Assembly (NCBI GenBank): GCA_026992215.1
Contig: JALXAI010000577.1
Coordinates: 1-9,820, forward strand
DNA length: 9,820 nt
Reading direction: 5' to 3'
Origin: Desulfobacterales bacterium
GTDB taxonomy: Bacteria; Desulfobacterota; Syntrophobacteria; B119-G9
Below the pieces are notes generated by a model. The model worked only from the letters and a program-made list of their open reading frames with translations, was not told where the DNA came from and did no database searches. Below are positions 5,466 to 9,820 of this stretch, in pieces (within the stretch, counting starts at the first letter, position 1; every line of letters begins with the position of its first letter). A program made the translations under genes and the position numbers.

Positions 5466-7186
5466 GTCTCATGGATAGCAATAGCGTATCTCTGCCCTTC
5501 GACAACCCCAGGACACTGCATACCCGCCCCCTGAAAATAATTCCCCTTGGTGGCCTGGGAGAAATCGGCCTTAACATGCTTTTAATCGAATACCACGACA
5601 GTATCCTTATTGTTGACGCGGGCTCGATGTTTCCGGAAGACCACATGTTCGGGATAGACATAGTTATCCCCGACTTTTCTTACCTTAGAGAGAACAAAGG
5701 TAAGATTAAGGGCATTTTGCTGACCCACGGGCACGAAGATCATATCGGGGCACTTCCCTACTTCCTGGAAGAGTTACAGGTCCCGGTGTACGGAACCGAG
5801 TTCACGCTGGCCCTGGTTCAGGAAAAATTGCTTGATTGGAGCTTTACGAGCAATATTGACTTTAACGTAATAGAGCCCCGACAAACGGTTGAGATACCGC
5901 CGTTTAGCATAGAATTTATAAGGGTGTGTCATAGCATCATTCATGGGGTGGGCCTTGCCATAGAAACACCCGTGGGAACAGTGCTTCATTCCGGAGATTT
6001 TAAGCTCGATTTCAATGCCACGGATTCGGAACATCAGATCGATTTAATGAGGTTTTACCACTACGGCGAAAAAGGGGTCTTACTGCTTCTTTCGGATTCC
6101 ACCAACGTTGAGAGGGAAGGGTTTTCGTTAAATGAACAGGAGATAGCAACAAGGCTGGAGAAAATCTTCCGGAATTGCAGGGGACGAATTATTATCTCCG
6201 TTTTTGCTTCCAACATCCAGAGGGTCAAACACATAATTAACCTTGCAAATCAACTTGGCAGAAAGGTACTTCTCAATGGCAGGTCCATGGTGGCAAACGT
6301 CAGGATCGCACAGAATCTTGGGATCATCAAGCAGAATAACGGCTGGGAAATCAAGATCAACGAGCTCGACAATTACCCCGATGAAAAAATACTTATGCTT
6401 ACCACCGGAAGCCAGGGAGAACCGATGAGTGCTCTGGCAAGAATTGCCTACCAGGCACACAACAAGATAAAAATAAAACCGGGCGACACGGTGATTCTCT
6501 CATCCAAGTTCATACCTGGCAATGAAAATACCATTAATAAGATTATAAACAACCTGTTTCGCCAGGGTGCCGAGGTTATATATGAAAAGGTCGAAGATAT
6601 ACATGCCTCGGGGCATGCAAATCGAGAAGAACTAAAAATCATGCTGAGCATTACCAGGCCGAGGTTTTTTATACCGATACACGGAGAGTACCGGCACCTT
6701 GTTAAACACATACAGCTGGCGAGAGAGTTAGGGCTGAAAAAGGACAATACGGTTCTGGCGGAAGACGGGGATATTATCGAACTTACCCCGGATTCGTGCC
6801 GCATTACGGGTAAGGCGCATGCCGGCAAGGTATTTGTTGACGGAAAGGGCGTGGGGGATGTTTGCAACCTGGTCCTCCGGGAAAGAAGGATACTGTCGGA
6901 AGACGGAATAGTTATCATAAACATTGTTGTTGACGGTATTACGGGGGAACTGTTAGTAGAACCGCAGATAGAAAGTCACGGCTTTGTTCATCTCAATACC
7001 CAGGCCGGGTTTTCACCGGAGGTCAAAGAAATAATATTGAACATTATGGAGGAAGCATCCTTTTCCCGTAATGATCAACCCGATTATGAGAAGCTGAAAG
7101 CACAAATTCAAAGAGGGGTGAGAAGGCATTTCAAGAAAACCATGGGCAGACTGCCCATAGTTTTCCCCATAATCACCCGAATATGA
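5462..7186 (+). CDS. rnj: Ribonuclease J
   Basis: RNase J is a metallo-beta-lactamase/beta-CASP nuclease with 5'-to-3' exonuclease and endonuclease activity in mRNA decay and rRNA maturation. The 574-residue length is typical. IIPLGGLGEIGLNM (26-39) opens the catalytic domain. HGHEDHIGALPY (89-100) is the zinc-binding HxHxDH motif, HSGDFKLD (176-183) gives further metal ligands, and LLSDSTN (209-215) starts the beta-CASP part. GSQGEPMSALARI (316-328), HASGHANREE (381-390) and PIHGEYRHL (405-413) complete the core. The C-terminal domain is about 455-574. The segment CHSIIHGVG (156-164) differs from the common HSIPDS form of this loop but keeps the His. The GTG start overlaps the plsC stop (GTGA); an ATG at 5471 is the alternative. 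Neither has a clear ribosome binding site, which suggests translational coupling. The stop overlaps the ftsK start. Confidence 0.96.
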   Translation: MSLMDSNSVSLPFDNPRTLHTRPLKIIPLGGLGEIGLNMLLIEYHDSILIVDAGSMFPEDHMFGIDIVIPDFSYLRENKGKIKGILLTHGHEDHIGALPYFLEELQVPVYGTEFTLALVQEKLLDWSFTSNIDFNVIEPRQTVEIPPFSIEFIRVCHSIIHGVGLAIETPVGTVLHSGDFKLDFNATDSEHQIDLMRFYHYGEKGVLLLLSDSTNVEREGFSLNEQEIATRLEKIFRNCRGRIIISVFASNIQRVKHIINLANQLGRKVLLNGRSMVANVRIAQNLGIIKQNNGWEIKINELDNYPDEKILMLTTGSQGEPMSALARIAYQAHNKIKIKPGDTVILSSKFIPGNENTINKIINNLFRQGAEVIYEKVEDIHASGHANREELKIMLSITRPRFFIPIHGEYRHLVKHIQLARELGLKKDNTVLAEDGDIIELTPDSCRITGKAHAGKVFVDGKGVGDVCNLVLRERRILSEDGIVIINIVVDGITGELLVEPQIESHGFVHLNTQAGFSPEVKEIILNIMEEASFSRNDQPDYEKLKAQIQRGVRRHFKKTMGRLPIVFPIITRI

Positions 7187-9492
7187 AAAAAATGGGCAGC
7201 AAAAGCAAGGTAAAAAAAGAGAACAAGTCCGGAGCCGGAAGGGAAATAGCAGTGGTGATGCTGGCAACACTTGCCGTGTTTCTGATCCTTAGCCTGGTGT
7301 CATTTCATCCCGATGATCCGAACCTTTTTAGCAGCTATTCGAGTCCTACCGCCCCTAAGAATCTTGTGGGAATCGTCGGTGCGAGCGTATCATGGGCAAT
7401 GATGCTTGCCTTCGGTATCGTTTCTTACCTGGTGCCTTTTTTTCTGCTTCTTATCACCGTGAAAATCGCACGGGATACCCTTGCAGCAGAAGCGAAATCA
7501 ACCTTTGCGAGCTTTGTTATCGCAATTGTCGCCATGTCTGCCCTTGTATCCATGTACAGGCCCGATGTGAAAATATTCGGACGGGAAATCCTCGGCGGTG
7601 GTTTGGTCGGAAAACAACTCTCCAGCTTCTTGATTCACTATTTTAACAGTACGGGGGCATGGTTGCTATTAATTGTCATGGCGATCATCGGAATACTTCT
7701 CCTAGGCAATTTTTCGCTGCTGGGAGTCCTTTCTTTTTTAAGGAAACTGACGGGGAAAGCGGTTAAGGACAAAATTCGCTCTTCAAAGGCTGCCGAGGGA
7801 TCCCTCAATTTCAAGGTTCTGAATCCCGCGGAAAACAAACCGGAAAAGAAGCAGGCAAAAGCTGTATCAGGCGGGTCCGCTGGAGAAAGAGAAAAAACGG
7901 GAGACATGATGCCAGTCCGGACCGGAGACTCCCGCGGAAGCGCATCTTCCAAGTATACGCTGCCTTCCGCGGACCTTCTTGATGACTACCCGCAGGATGA
8001 TAAAAGAATCAGCCGCCAGGAGATGGCAAAAAACGCCAGGATCCTCGAAGAAAAGCTGGCAGACTTCGGAGTTTACGGGAAAGTAACCGAGGTATGCCCC
8101 GGTCCCGTGGTTACGATGTATGAGTACAGGCCGGCGGCCGGCATTAAGATCAGCAGGGTGGTGGGGCTGGCCGATGATCTCGCGATGGCACTAAGGGCAC
8201 TCAGTGTCAGGGTTATCGCGCCGCTCCCCGAGAAAGCTGCCATTGGTATAGAGATCCCGAACAAGAACAGGGAGCTGGTTAGCCTTAAGGAACTGGTTAC
8301 CACTTCGGAATTCGCCGAGTGTCCAAAGCCGCTGAGCTTTGTTCTCGGTAAAGATGTTATGGGTAAAATTGTCATGGCGGATCTTGCCAAAATGCCGCAC
8401 CTTTTAATTGCCGGAGCTACCGGTACGGGTAAAAGCGTTTGCATAAATACCATCCTGGCAAGCTTTCTCTTTCGCTGTCATCCCGATACGTTGAAGCTCC
8501 TTCTTATTGACCCGAAAAGAATAGAGTTGAATTCATACCAGGGTATTCCACATCTCCTGCACCCGGTGGTTACCGACGTGAAGATGGCCACCAACGTTTT
8601 GAGATGGGCGGTGGCGGAAATGGAACGCAGGTATGAACTCCTGGCAGATCTGGGAGTCAGAAACATCGACAGCTACAACGATTCGCTGGCAAAAATACGG
8701 CAAGATACATCCCCTGGACCCTCTGACCCTTCGATAAACTCAGGACAGCGCCCTTCGACCCTTCGACAGGCTCAAGGCATCGCAGACTCAGGGCATCGCA
8801 GGCCCAGGGCATCGCAGGCTCAGGGCTCTGCAGAACTGGAACACAAGCCTCTCCCGTTCGTGGTCATTGTCATAGACGAGCTGTCGGATCTGATGATGGT
8901 CGCATCCAAGGAGGTGGAAGAACTGATAATTCGACTGGCGCAGATGGCAAGAGCAGCTGGCATTCACCTGATCCTTGCCACCCAGAGGCCCTCGGTGGAC
9001 GTAATTACCGGCCTCATTAAAGCCAATATCCCTTCAAGGATATCCTTCCAGGTATCCTCTCGTACCGATTCCAGAACAATCCTGGACACAAATGGTGCTG
9101 AAATGCTTCTGGGGGACGGGGACATGCTCTTTCTGCCACCGGGAACAGCCAAGTTGCAGCGTATCCACGGGGCGTTTATATCAGATCGGGAAGTAAACAG
9201 GCTGACAGATTTTCTCAAAAAGCAGCAGACCCCCGAATACGATAACGCCATTGCCGAGTTCTCAAAACCATCGGGTAAAGATACCGGGGAAAGAGAGGAA
9301 GTGGACGAGAAATACGAAGAAGCTCTCGAGATAGTGAGACAGACAAGGCAGGCCTCTATATCCATGCTGCAGCGCAAGCTTAGAGTCGGCTACAATCGGG
9401 CGGCAAGGATGATAGAAATGATGGAAAAAGAAGGGATTGTCGGGCCATCGGACGGGAGCAAACCGAGAGAGGTCTACCTGCCTCCCAAGTAG
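7183..9492 (+). CDS. ftsK: DNA translocase FtsK/SpoIIIE
   Basis: FtsK is a hexameric DNA pump at the division septum that clears chromosome ends and usually positions dif sites for XerCD recombination. This 769-residue form is of the short-linker type. Four membrane segments lie near 22-42, 67-91, 108-125 and 158-180, followed by a charged linker (about 190-275) and the alpha domain (about 280-385). The RecA-like motor has Walker A GATGTGKS (411-418), Walker B VIVIDE (561-566) and QRPSVDVITGLIKANIP (601-617). The C-terminal gamma winged helix (about 706-769, with QASISMLQRKLRVGYNRAAR) reads polar DNA sequences. The ATG overlaps the rnj stop (ATGA), with no ribosome binding site visible. Residues about 515-551 are encoded by a repeat array (8727-8833) inserted in a variable loop just before Walker B; the frame and all flanking motifs are intact. 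Confidence 0.96.
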   Translation: MKKMGSKSKVKKENKSGAGREIAVVMLATLAVFLILSLVSFHPDDPNLFSSYSSPTAPKNLVGIVGASVSWAMMLAFGIVSYLVPFFLLLITVKIARDTLAAEAKSTFASFVIAIVAMSALVSMYRPDVKIFGREILGGGLVGKQLSSFLIHYFNSTGAWLLLIVMAIIGILLLGNFSLLGVLSFLRKLTGKAVKDKIRSSKAAEGSLNFKVLNPAENKPEKKQAKAVSGGSAGEREKTGDMMPVRTGDSRGSASSKYTLPSADLLDDYPQDDKRISRQEMAKNARILEEKLADFGVYGKVTEVCPGPVVTMYEYRPAAGIKISRVVGLADDLAMALRALSVRVIAPLPEKAAIGIEIPNKNRELVSLKELVTTSEFAECPKPLSFVLGKDVMGKIVMADLAKMPHLLIAGATGTGKSVCINTILASFLFRCHPDTLKLLLIDPKRIELNSYQGIPHLLHPVVTDVKMATNVLRWAVAEMERRYELLADLGVRNIDSYNDSLAKIRQDTSPGPSDPSINSGQRPSTLRQAQGIADSGHRRPRASQAQGSAELEHKPLPFVVIVIDELSDLMMVASKEVEELIIRLAQMARAAGIHLILATQRPSVDVITGLIKANIPSRISFQVSSRTDSRTILDTNGAEMLLGDGDMLFLPPGTAKLQRIHGAFISDREVNRLTDFLKKQQTPEYDNAIAEFSKPSGKDTGEREEVDEKYEEALEIVRQTRQASISMLQRKLRVGYNRAARMIEMMEKEGIVGPSDGSKPREVYLPPK
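8727..8833 (+). repeat. Repeat array inside ftsK: two CCCTTCGA-type units and three 16-bp tandem units
   Basis: CCCTTCGATAAACTCAGG (8727-8744) and CCCTTCGACAGGCTCAAGG (8759-8777) are two copies of one dispersed motif. They run into three tandem 16-bp units at 8776-8791, 8792-8807 and 8808-8823 (GGCATCGCAGGCTCAG in the third; units differ at one to three positions), then a partial unit to 8833. Segment 8751-8791 matches 3983-4023 in reverse orientation. The array is coding and gives the sequence PSTLRQAQG. Its composition (Ser, Arg, Gln, Gly) is unlike the flanking motor domain. Confidence 0.85.
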
Positions 9493-9820
9493 GGAGATGC
9501 GGTGATTTTCAAACTGCCCGTAATATCCGCTCATAACTGTCTTCTTTTTTGCGCCATTCCAGGGGATTCCCTCGGTTCCCGGGATTTTTATCCGTGACAC
9601 AGCCTCGAAGAACACGGAATACACAGGCCCGTGCTGGCAGACGGGAAGGAAGATCAAAAAAGCCATGTCGATTATCGCTAAGTTTCGATGCTGGCAATCC
9701 TTTCCCTTCTTCCTGGTATTTGCCTATCAAATTCGCGAGAAAAGATAGGTTGCATAGAGAACCGTTTGACGCTAAAAACTATTTGCGTAATGTCGGGAAC
9801 AATTTCTTGAGCAGGCATAC
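9493..9820. other. 328-bp stretch after ftsK without a supportable gene
   Basis: All frames on both strands are short or give translations without family features. On the plus strand a GTG at 9503 opens 31 codons and an ATG at 9664 opens 26 codons; neither looks like a gene. A T-rich run (9541-9550) follows a weak GCGG/CCGC pairing (9500-9503 and 9527-9530), which might serve as the ftsK terminator. GGGA/TCCC repeats around 9563-9590 add small hairpins. TTGACG (9766-9771), 16 bp and TAATGT (9788-9793) could be a weak promoter for a gene beyond the right edge. Confidence 0.4.

Noticed and set aside
8776..8833. CRISPR-like array
   Set aside because: The 16-bp units are directly tandem without spacers and lie inside the ftsK reading frame; no cas genes are present.
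9503..9682. Possible second selenoprotein: a GTG-started frame with an internal TGA after ftsK
   Set aside because: There is no Cys or CxxU context at the TGA, no family similarity on either side and no convincing hairpin. It is probably non-coding.

Overview
The window looks like chromosomal core sequence from an anaerobic or microaerophilic Gram-negative bacterium. My best guess is a member of the former Deltaproteobacteria (Desulfobacterota, perhaps a syntroph or sulfate-reducer relative). The pointers are a SelW-like selenoprotein with a UGA codon, an RNase J next to an FtsK of this type, a CheB-CheR pair, and a dispersed CCCTTCGACAGGCTCAGG-type repeat. The lineage is inferred from gene content only; there is no rRNA gene to confirm it.

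Layout. (1) 1-935, plus strand: the last codons of a probable cheB, then cheR (chemoreceptor methyltransferase). (2) 952-1596, minus strand: thiN, thiamine pyrophosphokinase, tail to tail with cheR. (3) 1597-2215: a 167-bp divergent region, then a short upstream ORF (1712-1771) overlapping a 76-residue SelW/Rdx-like selenoprotein (1764-1994). Codon 13 of that protein is UGA in a Cys-Ser-Met-Sec motif, and a SECIS-like hairpin follows at once. A 65-residue uncharacterised protein on the minus strand (1996-2193) ends 1 bp away. (4) 2216-2446: non-coding, with a compact self-complementary segment that may be a leader or small RNA. (5) 2447-3706: a CNNM/CBS (HlyC/CorC family) membrane protein with a hairpin after its stop. 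(6) 3707-4049: a non-coding, hairpin-rich stretch with one copy of a dispersed repeat. (7) 4050-4523, minus strand: ssb. (8) A good sigma70-type promoter at 4634-4661 drives plsC, then rnj and ftsK, which overlap one another by 4 bp and probably form one operon. (9) 9493-9820: no gene that I can support.

Functionally this is mostly housekeeping: chemotaxis adaptation, thiamine cofactor synthesis, single-stranded DNA binding, phosphatidic acid synthesis, RNA decay and chromosome translocation. The two things worth attention are the selenoprotein gene, which a caller treating UGA as stop will miss, and a repeat array that has entered the ftsK reading frame inside the motor domain without breaking it. 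The window contains no selA, selB, selC or selD, so the selenocysteine reading depends on machinery encoded elsewhere.
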